Shown piece by piece: positions 57,131 to 64,000 of a DNA stretch of 64,000 nt. The notes below the pieces were generated by a model. It worked only from the letters and a program-made list of their open reading frames with translations, ran no database searches and was not told the origin of the DNA. The translations under genes and the position numbers were made by a program. Positions within the stretch are counted from its first letter, which is position 1. Each line of letters begins with the position of its first letter. The stretch spans positions 186,001 through 250,000 of the forward strand of contig NZ_JAFCGY010000001.1 of the NCBI RefSeq assembly GCF_016836705.1. The letters are read 5' to 3'. The DNA is from Mesorhizobium caraganae (GTDB lineage Bacteria > Pseudomonadota > Alphaproteobacteria > Rhizobiales > Rhizobiaceae).

Positions 57131-58000
57131 ATGATCCGAAACCTCGACACGGCGCTGATCCGCACCTTTGTCACTGTCGCCGACAAGGCCAGCATGACGG
57201 CGGCGGCGAATGCGCTGCACCTGACGCAAGGCGCCGTCAGCCAGCAGGTCAAGCGGCTGGAGGAGGCGCTCGGCTGCAGCCTGTTCGAGCGCGACCGGCG
57301 CGGCTTGCGGCTGACACGGCCCGGCGAGCGGCTGTTCGGCAAGGCAAAGCGGCTGCTTGGCCTCAATGACGAAATCTGGACCGAGATGGCGGGCACGGAC
57401 GTGGCCGGCCAGGTGCGGCTCGGCGTGCCCTACGATCTCGTCGGCACCTTGCTGGCGCCGGTGCTGAAGGCCTATGCCGAGGCCTATCCGCGGGTCGAGA
57501 TATCGCTGCTCTGTGCTGCCTCGCCGGACCTTACCGCTGCCCTTGCGGCCGGCACCATCGATCTTGCCGTCATCGAGGAACGGGTGGGTCCGTCGGCGGG
57601 CGAGTGCCTGGTCATCGACAGGCTGGTCTGGGTCGGGGCCAAGGGCGGCGTCGCCCGCGCCAAGCGACCACTGCCGGTGTCGATCGTCGCCGACACCTGC
57701 GCCTTCCGCCCGGTGGTGCTGTCGGCGCTGAACGAACACGGGCTGGAATGGCGCACCGTGTTCGAAAACGGTAACATTGACGCCACAACCGCGACGGTGC
57801 GCTCCGACCTCGCAGTCACCACATGGCTCGCCTCCACCGTGCCGGCCGATCTCGACATTCTGCCTTCCGATTCAGGGCTGCCGCCGCTGCCGAATTTCTC
57901 GATCAACCTGCACCTGCCCAAGTACGGCGCAGCGCCGGCCGCGCAGGAGTTTGCGCGGTATATCAGGGATGGGCTGGCACGGCGGGCTGTGGCGGCTTGA
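57131..58000 (+). CDS. LysR-family regulator
   Basis: The 289-residue protein has a LysR DNA-binding domain (LDTALIRTFVTVADKASMTA, LHLTQGAVSQQVKRLEEALG, LFERDRRGLRLTRPGERLFG) and a short effector domain. ATG 57131 is preferred to upstream ATG codons because the operator dyad lies directly before it. It is divergent from a LysE-type exporter gene, an arrangement like argP/argO in other bacteria, which suggests control by an amino acid. Confidence 0.87.
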   Translation: MIRNLDTALIRTFVTVADKASMTAAANALHLTQGAVSQQVKRLEEALGCSLFERDRRGLRLTRPGERLFGKAKRLLGLNDEIWTEMAGTDVAGQVRLGVPYDLVGTLLAPVLKAYAEAYPRVEISLLCAASPDLTAALAAGTIDLAVIEERVGPSAGECLVIDRLVWVGAKGGVARAKRPLPVSIVADTCAFRPVVLSALNEHGLEWRTVFENGNIDATTATVRSDLAVTTWLASTVPADLDILPSDSGLPPLPNFSINLHLPKYGAAPAAQEFARYIRDGLARRAVAA

Positions 58001-58004
58001 GGGT

Positions 58005-58065
58005 GCGCCCCTTCTCCCCGTCACCATACGGGGAGAAGGTGCCGGCAGGCGGATGAGTGGCGGCG
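58005..58065. repeat. Repeat A, right half (inside-out copy)
   Basis: Hairpin TTCTCCCCGT-CACCAT-ACGGGGAGAA at 58012-58037 is followed by GTGCCGGCAGGCGGATGAG, which is the right end of repeat A. Here it comes before, not after, the left half, which lies at 58119-58174. Confidence 0.75.
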
Positions 58066-58118
58066 CGAACCGATCCGTTTTCAGATAAACAGACTTTTCG
58101 TCCAATTGGCGAGGTCAG

Positions 58119-58174
58119 CGCTGCCCCTCATTGCCCTGCCGGGCATTTCTCCCCGTATAGTGACGGGGAGAAAT
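58119..58174. repeat. Repeat A, left half (inside-out copy)
   Basis: GCTGCCCCTCAT and CCTGCCGGGCA lead into hairpin TTTCTCCCCGT-ATAGTG-ACGGGGAGAAA, the left end of repeat A, separated by 53 unrelated bases from the right half at 58005-58065. The order of halves is reversed compared with the copies at 21782 and 43489. Confidence 0.75.
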
Positions 58175-58180
58175 AACCAC

Positions 58181-58831
58181 TCACTTCCAGGTTTTGCGCC
58201 GCTCGAGCTCGGCGTCGGACGGCTCCTGCGTGGCAAACGACCCGACCTTGATCTCGCCTGATCGTTCGTAGGTTGCCATGATGACGCCGGTGGTTGTCGC
58301 CTGCGACTTGACAAGCTTGAAGGCGGCCGGCATCGCATCGTCGCCAAACAGCCGCTTTCCCTTGCCCAGCAGCAGCGGGAAGATCATCAGCCGGATTTCA
58401 TCGATCAGCCCGTTGGCCAGCAAAGTCTGGATCAGCTCGCCGGAACCCTGGATGAGCAGATCAGGCCCGTCTTCTTGGCTGAGGCGGCGCAACGCCGCGA
58501 CGATATCTTCCCCAAGCCATTGCGTGTTCTCCCAGGTCAGGCTGTCCGGTCGATGCGTCGCCACATATTTCGTCGCAGGGTTGAAGGCATCTCCGATCGG
58601 ATCTTTCTGGTAAGGCCAGTACGCCGCAAAGATGTCGTAGGTTCTGCGGCCGAGCAGCAGCGCGAAGGGTTTGGAGAACAGTTCTTCCATCGCCACGCCC
58701 GCCACCTCGTCAAAATAATGGAAGGTCCAGCCGCCGAACTCGAAGCCGCCAACCGGATCCTCTTCCGGACCGCCTGGCGCTTGCATGACGCCGTCGAGGC
58801 TGACGAAGGTGGCGGCGATGATCTTCCTCAT
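58181..58831 (-). CDS. RibD-C/dihydrofolate reductase-family protein
   Basis: The 216-residue protein starts KIIAATFVSLDGVMQAPGGP, the typical beginning of RibD-C-domain reductases, and has LLLGRRTYDIFAAYWPY and DLLIQGSGELIQTLLANGLI, IDEIRLMIFPLLLGKGKRLF. It is likely an NADPH-dependent reductase of unknown substrate, of the YwjB/YyaP kind. AAGGAA before ATG 58831 supports the start. The right-edge half of repeat A lies against its 3' end. Confidence 0.86.
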   Translation of the reverse strand: MRKIIAATFVSLDGVMQAPGGPEEDPVGGFEFGGWTFHYFDEVAGVAMEELFSKPFALLLGRRTYDIFAAYWPYQKDPIGDAFNPATKYVATHRPDSLTWENTQWLGEDIVAALRRLSQEDGPDLLIQGSGELIQTLLANGLIDEIRLMIFPLLLGKGKRLFGDDAMPAAFKLVKSQATTTGVIMATYERSGEIKVGSFATQEPSDAELERRKTWK

Positions 58832-58949
58832 TGGATTTTTCCTTCTCTTTGGGCCGGGCCGTCGGGCCGGACTTCGATCCAAGGACGGACGGGCAGGCGG
58901 CAGTCCGACAGGCCCGGGTAAAAAATCGCCGCTCGCCGACGCAAAATAC

Positions 58950-59810
58950 CTATTGCCGCTGTCGCCTGCCGCCAAGCGCCTGCGACGAAAACCAGACGTC
59001 GCCGATGACAGCGGTGGCGGTCCGGTCCGGCGCCCTGTCTGATGTCAGCCAGATGGAGCGGCTTCGCGCCGCTTGCTGGAGGTCGGGGATTTTCGCCGCC
59101 GAGTTGGCGACCGAGGCGCCGACGCAAGGGATGAACCATGAGCGCATGAACGGGTCGCAGGCAAAGCCCTTGTCGGTGCGGGTCACCGTCACGGCAAGGC
59201 CGACGCTCTGGGACGGGCGCCAGGGAAAGATCATGCGGCCGCCGGGCTTTAGCGCTCGCAGCCAGGCAACCGGCGAGGCGATGACGCCAGCGTTGACATA
59301 GATGATGTCGGAAGGCGGCAGATCGCTCGTGACGGCATCACCGTGAATGACGCTGACATTGTCATAGGTTTCGAGGTTCTTTGTCGCTTTGGCGGCAAGG
59401 TCGGCCTCCAGTTCGAAGGCGGTGACCGCGCCAGGCGAAACCAGCCGTGCCAGCAAAGCGGTGTAGTAGCCGGTGCCGGCGCCGACATGGGTGACGGCCT
59501 CACCCGGTCTGGGGGCGATCCGGCCGATCCACATGGCGTGCAGGGAGGGCTCGCCATTGTTGATGCCCTTGTCGGCATCGAGCGCCACCAGCACGTCCTG
59601 ATAGATGTGAACCGGATCGGCGCTCGGCGTCATGATCTTGCCGTTGCCGGTGATCAGCGCCCTGCCAGCAACCACCGTCCACGGTCCGGGGCCGAGAAAG
59701 GCCTCGCGCGGCACCGTGGCGAAAGCCTGTTCGAGACGCGGATCGGCCGAGCCGGCACTGGCCGCCATCAACTGCGCATAGAATTTCCTGGCGTCTTCGA
59801 CATTTGTCAT
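58950..59810 (-). CDS. PCMT-like methyltransferase
   Basis: The 286-residue protein resembles protein-L-isoaspartate methyltransferase: RLEQAFATVPREAFLGPGPW at the N-terminus, THVGAGTGYYTALLARLV as SAM motif I, and LKPGGRMIFPWRP as motif III. The acceptor loop and C-terminal 80 residues differ from true Pcm, so the substrate is uncertain. ATG 59810 is taken as start; a further ATG at 59822 is possible. The RibD-C gene follows 118 bases downstream on the same strand. Confidence 0.8.
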   Translation of the reverse strand: MTNVEDARKFYAQLMAASAGSADPRLEQAFATVPREAFLGPGPWTVVAGRALITGNGKIMTPSADPVHIYQDVLVALDADKGINNGEPSLHAMWIGRIAPRPGEAVTHVGAGTGYYTALLARLVSPGAVTAFELEADLAAKATKNLETYDNVSVIHGDAVTSDLPPSDIIYVNAGVIASPVAWLRALKPGGRMIFPWRPSQSVGLAVTVTRTDKGFACDPFMRSWFIPCVGASVANSAAKIPDLQQAARSRSIWLTSDRAPDRTATAVIGDVWFSSQALGGRRQRQ

Positions 59811-59882
59811 GATGGCGAACAAGATAGCGCAAGCCGCCAGTTTGTCGCGGTCCGGAGCAATTCCAGGAATGGTGTGAAACGG

Positions 59883-59971
59883 TTTTCCCGGGAAAAGCGC
59901 GTAGCGCTTTCCCTTGGGAATTGCGTTAAAACAAAGAGATAGAGCAGGTCGCCGTTTCCGCGAAACGGCGA
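59883..59971. repeat. Dispersed repeat B, copy 2, with extra hairpin
   Basis: Read on the minus strand, ACGCAATTCCC-AAGGG, AAAGCGC-TAC-GCGCTTT and CCCGGGAAAA match the copy at 25594-25637. Next to it TCGCCGTTT (59949-59957) and AAACGGCGA (59963-59971) form a perfect nine-base hairpin. The block fills the gap between mntH and the PCMT-like gene. Confidence 0.65.
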
Positions 59972-59988
59972 ACTACTCGAGAAGAAAC

Positions 59989-61383
59989 TCAGCCGACGCC
60001 GAAGACGGTGTCGTAGAGCAGCTTGAAATTGAGCACCAGGATGATCGCGGCGACCACCCACGCGAGGGCCGCCAAGCCGCGCGGAATGGCAAGGTTGCCC
60101 ATCTTCTTCTTGTCGGAGACAAACTGCACCAGCGGGATGACCGCGAAGGGAAGCTGCATCGACAGGATCACCTGGCTGAAGACAAGCAACTGGCCGGTGC
60201 CCTTTTCGCCATAGAACGCGGTGACGACCACCACTGGAACGATGGCGATGCCGCGCGTCAGCAGCCTGCGCGCCCATTGCGGGATGCGCAGGCGCAGGAA
60301 GCCTTCCATGACGATCTGACCGGCAAGCGTTGCCGTAACCGTCGAGTTGAGGCCCGAGGCCAGCAGTGCCACCGCAAACAGGATCGAGGCGATGCCGAGG
60401 CCAAGCAGCGGCGACAGGAGTTCGAAGGCTTGGCCGATTTCGGCGACGTCCTGATGGCCGGTGCCGTGGAAGGCGACAGCCGAGACGATCAGGATCGAAG
60501 CGTTGACGAACAGCGCCAGGATGAGCGCGATGGTCGAGTCGGTCGTCGCCCATTTGATGGCGTCGCGCTTGCCCTTTTCGGTCCGCTCATAAGCGCGTGT
60601 CTGCACGATCGAGGAGTGCAGATAGAGATTGTGCGGCATGACCGTAGCGCCAATGATGCCGATGGCGATGTAGAGCATCGCCGGGTTGGTGACGATCTCC
60701 GTCGACGGCACGAACATCGAATGCAGGATCGAGCCGACCGGCGGGGCGGCGGCGAAGATCTGGATGGCGAAGCAGCCGAAGATGATGATCAAAAGCGCGA
60801 TGACGAAGGCTTCGAGATAGCGGAAACCCTTGTTCATCAACAAAAGCACGATGAAGGCGTCGAGCGCCGTCAGCATGGCGCCGCCGATAAGCGGAATGCC
60901 GAACAGAAGCTGCAGCGCAATCGCCGTGCCGATGACTTCGGCGAGGTCGCAGGCGATGATGGCGAGTTCGCAGGCGATCCACAGCACGAAACTGACGGGA
61001 CGGGGATAGTAGGCGCGGCAGGCCTGGGCGAGGTCGCGGCCGGTGGCGATGCCAAGCCGGGCGGCGAGCGCCTGCAGCAGGATCGCCATCAGGTTGGACA
61101 GCATGATGATGAACAAAAGCGTGTAGCCGAACTGCGCGCCGCCGGCGAGATCGGTCGCCCAGTTGCCCGGGTCCATATAGCCGACCGAAACCATGTAGCC
61201 CGGCCCCATGAAGGCGAACAGACGGCGGAACCAGACGCCGGATTGCGGCACCGTGATCGTCGAATTCACCTCGCGCAGGCTGGGCGGATTGTCCTCCGGC
61301 CTGTCAAATCGCCAGGTTGATCCCACGGTTGCGTCGGCTTCGGACATGTATGGTTTTCCACTGAATGGATTGGTATCTGCCAT
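59989..61383 (-). CDS. mntH: Nramp-family manganese/divalent-metal transporter
   Basis: The 464-residue protein has 11 helices with the metal-binding DPGN in helix 1 (residues 71-74), MPHN in helix 6 ([18 protein letters not shown]) and [20 protein letters not shown] in the consensus transport loop. It imports Mn2+ with protons across the inner membrane. ATG 61383 is preferred to an ATG at 61407 because the latter lies in the presumed operator. The divergent gene encodes an MntR-type repressor. Confidence 0.93.
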   Translation of the reverse strand: MADTNPFSGKPYMSEADATVGSTWRFDRPEDNPPSLREVNSTITVPQSGVWFRRLFAFMGPGYMVSVGYMDPGNWATDLAGGAQFGYTLLFIIMLSNLMAILLQALAARLGIATGRDLAQACRAYYPRPVSFVLWIACELAIIACDLAEVIGTAIALQLLFGIPLIGGAMLTALDAFIVLLLMNKGFRYLEAFVIALLIIIFGCFAIQIFAAAPPVGSILHSMFVPSTEIVTNPAMLYIAIGIIGATVMPHNLYLHSSIVQTRAYERTEKGKRDAIKWATTDSTIALILALFVNASILIVSAVAFHGTGHQDVAEIGQAFELLSPLLGLGIASILFAVALLASGLNSTVTATLAGQIVMEGFLRLRIPQWARRLLTRGIAIVPVVVVTAFYGEKGTGQLLVFSQVILSMQLPFAVIPLVQFVSDKKKMGNLAIPRGLAALAWVVAAIILVLNFKLLYDTVFGVG

Positions 61384-61402
61384 CCTATCTATGCCAGGGC
61401 TC

Positions 61403-61425
61403 AACATTATGCAATAGGCTATATT
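61403..61425. promoter_or_regulatory. Probable MntR operator between mntH and mntR
   Basis: The stretch AACATTATGC-AATAG-GCTATATT is an imperfect dyad that resembles the AACATAGC-AAAG-GCTATGTT box bound by E. coli MntR. It is placed between the divergent starts at 61383 and 61590. Confidence 0.5.
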
Positions 61426-61589
61426 TCATTGTATGTGCTTCTTGTGAGGGCAGCCAATGGACACGCAGGGGTGATCACAAACGCCGGTTGCGCCTGCCAT
61501 GGAATGCAAATAAACGGCTGGAACAGTTAAGCCTGTGCTATGAATGGCAAAGGCGGATTGATTTGTCGAAAGCCAGGAAGGAGCGCGTA

Positions 61590-62045
61590 TTGGCGCTGAA
61601 GCACAAACCGGTTCGACGCGAAGAGCCGCTTCCGGATGCCGATGTCCATTCCGAAGGCTTCCGGCAGACGCGCGAAGCGCGCCGCAGCGCGCTGGTTGAG
61701 GATTATGTCGAGCTGATCGCCGACCTGATCGAGGACGGCAATGAGGCGCGTCAGGTCGATATCGCGGCAAGGCTTGGTGTCGCCCAGCCGACGGTGGCCA
61801 AGATGCTGACCAGGCTGTGTGCCGACGGGCTGGTCTCCAGAAAACCGTATCGCGGCGTGTTCCTGACCGATGCCGGCCGCAAGGTGGCGGAGGAAAGCCG
61901 CATCCGTCACCAAACGGTTGAAGCCTTCCTGCGTTCGCTCGGCGTCAGCGCCGAGACGGCGCGCATCGATGCCGAGGGCATCGAGCATCATGTCAGCGCC
62001 GAGACGCTGGAAGCCTTCCGCAAAGCGATGATCGCGCCGCGCTGA
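61590..62045 (+). CDS. mntR: Manganese-responsive regulator MntR
   Basis: The 151-residue DtxR/MntR-family protein has [20 protein letters not shown] at 20-39, the helix-turn-helix [20 protein letters not shown] at 55-74, and the metal/dimer helix [18 protein letters not shown] with [10 protein letters not shown] at 127-136, which holds the expected E/H ligands. It is close to E. coli MntR throughout. TTG 61590 is chosen because AAGGAG stands six bases upstream; the frame upstream has no homology. It should repress mntH when manganese is plentiful. Confidence 0.9.
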   Translation: MALKHKPVRREEPLPDADVHSEGFRQTREARRSALVEDYVELIADLIEDGNEARQVDIAARLGVAQPTVAKMLTRLCADGLVSRKPYRGVFLTDAGRKVAEESRIRHQTVEAFLRSLGVSAETARIDAEGIEHHVSAETLEAFRKAMIAPR

Positions 62046-62145
62046 GCCTTGCCAGCCTCGAACCAAAGTCCACGGGAACCTTCTGCACCTCAGGCTCGTT
62101 GCTCCCGGCGTCGCGCGCGATTGTTGCGCGCCAAGGAGGAAAACC

Positions 62146-62332
62146 ATGGGCGTCGAACAGGCACCGACCGCGAAGGGCAAGCAGGCCGCCAGGGGATTGA
62201 AGCAGGCAGCTGCAAAGGACGAGCAAGACCGAGGCCGAAACCGGCCGGCCGCTGAAGAAGGGCGCCGCGCGTTTCGAGGAACGCTCCAAAAGCTCGGATG
62301 GCAAAAGCGCGGGCGCCAAGCAGAAGATTTGA
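62146..62332 (+). pseudogene. Frameshifted small lysine-rich protein gene
   Basis: ATG 62146 has an excellent AAGGAGG eight bases upstream and reads MGVEQAPTAKGKQAARGLKQ. After about base 62215 this frame becomes arginine-rich and loses character, while the +1 frame reads TEAETGRPLKKGAARFEERS then KSSDGKSAGAKQKI and stops at 62330-62332. A full protein of about 62 residues is implied, broken by a single-base change between 62200 (a stop in the +1 frame lies at 62198-62200) and 62225. A sequencing error is the main alternative. The two halves together look like a basic, disordered protein. Confidence 0.6.
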
Positions 62333-62361
62333 GTTCTCGCTCGCAAGCGCCAACGCGCTGC

Positions 62362-64000
62362 TTATTCTTCGCTCACATCCTGTACCCAGCTGCGCGGATG
62401 GCCGTCGACGCGGAACTGGAAGATGAAATAGGGCGGAATGCAGGTGCCCTTGCCGTGCTTGGCCTCGGCCAGATCGTCGTAGCCGGCGGTGCAGATATAG
62501 TCCTCGCGGCAGGGATGCGCCTTGTCGCAGGCGCGCAGGCCGGCGGTCTTGGTGAATTCCTTGGTACAGAATTTGTGGTCCTTGCCCGAAGCGATGCAGT
62601 CGTTGAAGCCGGTCTTGGCCAGCCGCCCACAGCTTGCCTCGTCCGGAAGCTTGTCGCAGCTCGCCTTGCGCAGCATGCCGCCGGGAAAGCCGCCGGTCTT
62701 CTGCTCGGGATTGTCGTAGCGCTGGCGCGCCGCGCCATAGCCGGCGAGCCTGATTACCGGTTTCTTGTCGCGCGCAGGATCGATGGCGCAAGCCTTTGCG
62801 GTGGCCGGTGACAGGCGGCAATACTGGTCGCTGCCCCATTTTGACATCTTGATCTCGCCGAACTCGACGGGATCGCCGACGGCGGTGCCCTTCTCGCTGA
62901 CGCAGGTGCCGAAGCCAGGATGGATGGCGCTTTCATGGACGCCAGCGCAGCGCAGGCCTTCACCACAGCTCCAGTCCTTGAAACTTGCATCCTCGCCGCT
63001 GTAGCAGATCGCGCCCCAACCATTGTAGAGGTCGGTGCCTTTCAGCGCCTCGGCGTATTTGGCATCGGGACGGGCGGCGAAGCCGCGGGAGAAATCCGGA
63101 TGGCTGCCGGCGGCGAAGTCCTCGACGATGGCGCGCCGGCGCGGCAGGTCGGCGAAGAACACCGCCGAGCCCGGTACGAAGACAGCGTTGCGGCGCGGCT
63201 CGCTCGCCGGATCGGCGCCGGTATAGTGGAAGCCGGCAATGCCATGCGTCTGGTGGCAGCCGGTGCAGGTCATATCATTGAGGCGCAAATTGAAGCCGGC
63301 CACCGATTTCACGCTTCGCAGTTCGTTGCCCCTGGCGACATAGTCCTTCAGCGCCTTTTCGATATCGGCATCCTCAAGCAGCCCATAGGCGATGTTGTTT
63401 TGCGATCTGGCCATGCCGCCGGGCGCGACCGAGACGGCGCTGGTCGCCAGGAATTTGTCGTCGATGACCAGCCGGCCGCGATCGAGGTCGTAGATGTTGC
63501 GGTCAGTGAGCAACCATTTGGCAAAGGCCGGCCGGTTGGCCAGCACGACCTTCCTGTCGATCTGGTTCTCCATCTTCGATTCCTGGAAGGTGGAAGTCGC
63601 CGGGTCCCATTTGAAAATCTTGAGGAGATATTCGGCGTGGCCGCCGAAATCGCGCCGGCTCGAGGCCGATAGCCGGAGAACCTGCATGTTGAGTTCGAGC
63701 CGCATGATCTGCGATGAATTCAGCATGGCGTTGGACAGCGGCCCTTCATCGGAGCGCAGCCAGGCTGCCAGCTGATCGGGTGGAAGGTCTTTTTGCCCGG
63801 TGGCAAGCCAGCGCCTGGCCACATCGGCACAGGACACGGCGGGGGCGCTTGGACGGTCTCTCGAAGCGCGGGCGCGAGCCTCGCCGGGCTTGGCGTTGAA
63901 GACCAGGCTCATGGTCAGCGGCAGGCGCGACGAAATGCGTTGTGCCGTCTTCCCTTTCGCCGGCTTCTCCGCCACCGAATAATGGAAACGGTAGATCAGC
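62362..64000 (-). CDS. Secreted-type protein with one c-heme motif, cut by window edge
   Basis: The frame is open to the right edge, and the upstream codons (FHYSVAEKPAKG, AQRISSRLPLTMSLVFN) look coding, so the start lies beyond 64000. A single CTGCHQ (CXXCH at 63253-63267) suggests covalent heme c attachment. A second half has many cysteines (ICYSGEDASF, DWSCGEGLRCAG, CTKEFTKTAGLRACD, PCREDYICTAGYDD), probably disulfides in the periplasm. I do not recognise a characterised family. The nearest neighbour, the frameshifted gene, is unrelated. Confidence 0.72.
   Translation of the reverse strand, partial: LIYRFHYSVAEKPAKGKTAQRISSRLPLTMSLVFNAKPGEARARASRDRPSAPAVSCADVARRWLATGQKDLPPDQLAAWLRSDEGPLSNAMLNSSQIMRLELNMQVLRLSASSRRDFGGHAEYLLKIFKWDPATSTFQESKMENQIDRKVVLANRPAFAKWLLTDRNIYDLDRGRLVIDDKFLATSAVSVAPGGMARSQNNIAYGLLEDADIEKALKDYVARGNELRSVKSVAGFNLRLNDMTCTGCHQTHGIAGFHYTGADPASEPRRNAVFVPGSAVFFADLPRRRAIVEDFAAGSHPDFSRGFAARPDAKYAEALKGTDLYNGWGAICYSGEDASFKDWSCGEGLRCAGVHESAIHPGFGTCVSEKGTAVGDPVEFGEIKMSKWGSDQYCRLSPATAKACAIDPARDKKPVIRLAGYGAARQRYDNPEQKTGGFPGGMLRKASCDKLPDEASCGRLAKTGFNDCIASGKDHKFCTKEFTKTAGLRACDKAHPCREDYICTAGYDDLAEAKHGKGTCIPPYFIFQFRVDGHPRSWVQDVSEE

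Noticed and set aside
59914..61320. A 468-codon plus-strand frame opposite mntH
   Set aside because: Low-complexity charged sequence, antisense shadow of the Nramp gene.

Overview
The window looks like chromosomal DNA of a rhizobial alphaproteobacterium, most likely Mesorhizobium or a close relative in the Phyllobacteriaceae. The signs are high G+C with NNC/NNG codon preference, a trxB - lsrB-type LysR - alpha-r15 small RNA neighbourhood like that known from Sinorhizobium, a heptose/LPS-core cluster, extensin-like and DUF3775 proteins, an MntR/mntH pair, and many short intergenic palindromic repeats. It is mostly ordinary core genome, with no rRNA, tRNA, CRISPR array, IS element or prophage that I can see. 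All calls rest on reading the sequence and translations; no database search was run.

Layout. 1-12 kb: a truncated GMC oxidoreductase; a Bcr/CflA-type efflux gene behind a leader-peptide/attenuator-like structure; an acyl-CoA thioesterase; an HxlR regulator divergent from an FMN reductase; a glucoamylase-family enzyme; an HxlR-EmrA-EmrB efflux operon; an EamA exporter; a CBS-domain membrane protein. 11-18 kb: LysR divergent from a quinone-reductase-like MDR, LssY-C, two extensin-like proteins, DUF3775, a TPR protein and greA. 18-26 kb: LPS heptose genes waaC-waaF-hldD (minus strand) and hldE-gmhA-gmhB (plus strand), separated by an orphan Phd-type antitoxin, a repeat element and a LysE exporter, then a phosphodiester glycosidase-like protein. 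26-33 kb: Lrp, trxB, lsrB-like LysR, an ICMT-like protein, a 730-base non-coding interval with an alpha-r15/AbcR-type sRNA and a second strongly folded RNA candidate of about 190 nt, and a divergent EF-G paralogue. 33-44 kb: hydrolase, ICMT-like protein, cupin, aatA, two translationally coupled EAL proteins, cspA, ogt, a lytic transglycosylase, GNAT, LprI, DUF899 and another cupin. 44-53 kb: ridA, an AT-rich AIPR-family (phage abortive infection) gene that looks horizontally acquired, carB, an SH3 protein, a phosphoesterase and a deaminase. 53-64 kb: ArsR/MFS, MarR/SDR and LysE/LysR divergent pairs, a RibD-C reductase, a PCMT-like methyltransferase, mntH/mntR, a frameshifted small gene, and a c-heme-like protein cut by the right edge.

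How it fits together. Many genes sit in divergent regulator-target pairs, several with a visible palindromic operator between them. The heptose genes together cover synthesis of ADP-heptose and its transfer to the LPS core. The items most worth following up are the attenuator at 684-796, the two RNAs at 30214-30630, the AIPR gene at 44934-46622, the EF-G paralogue that lacks the usual catalytic histidine, and the inside-out copy of a dispersed repeat at 58005-58174.
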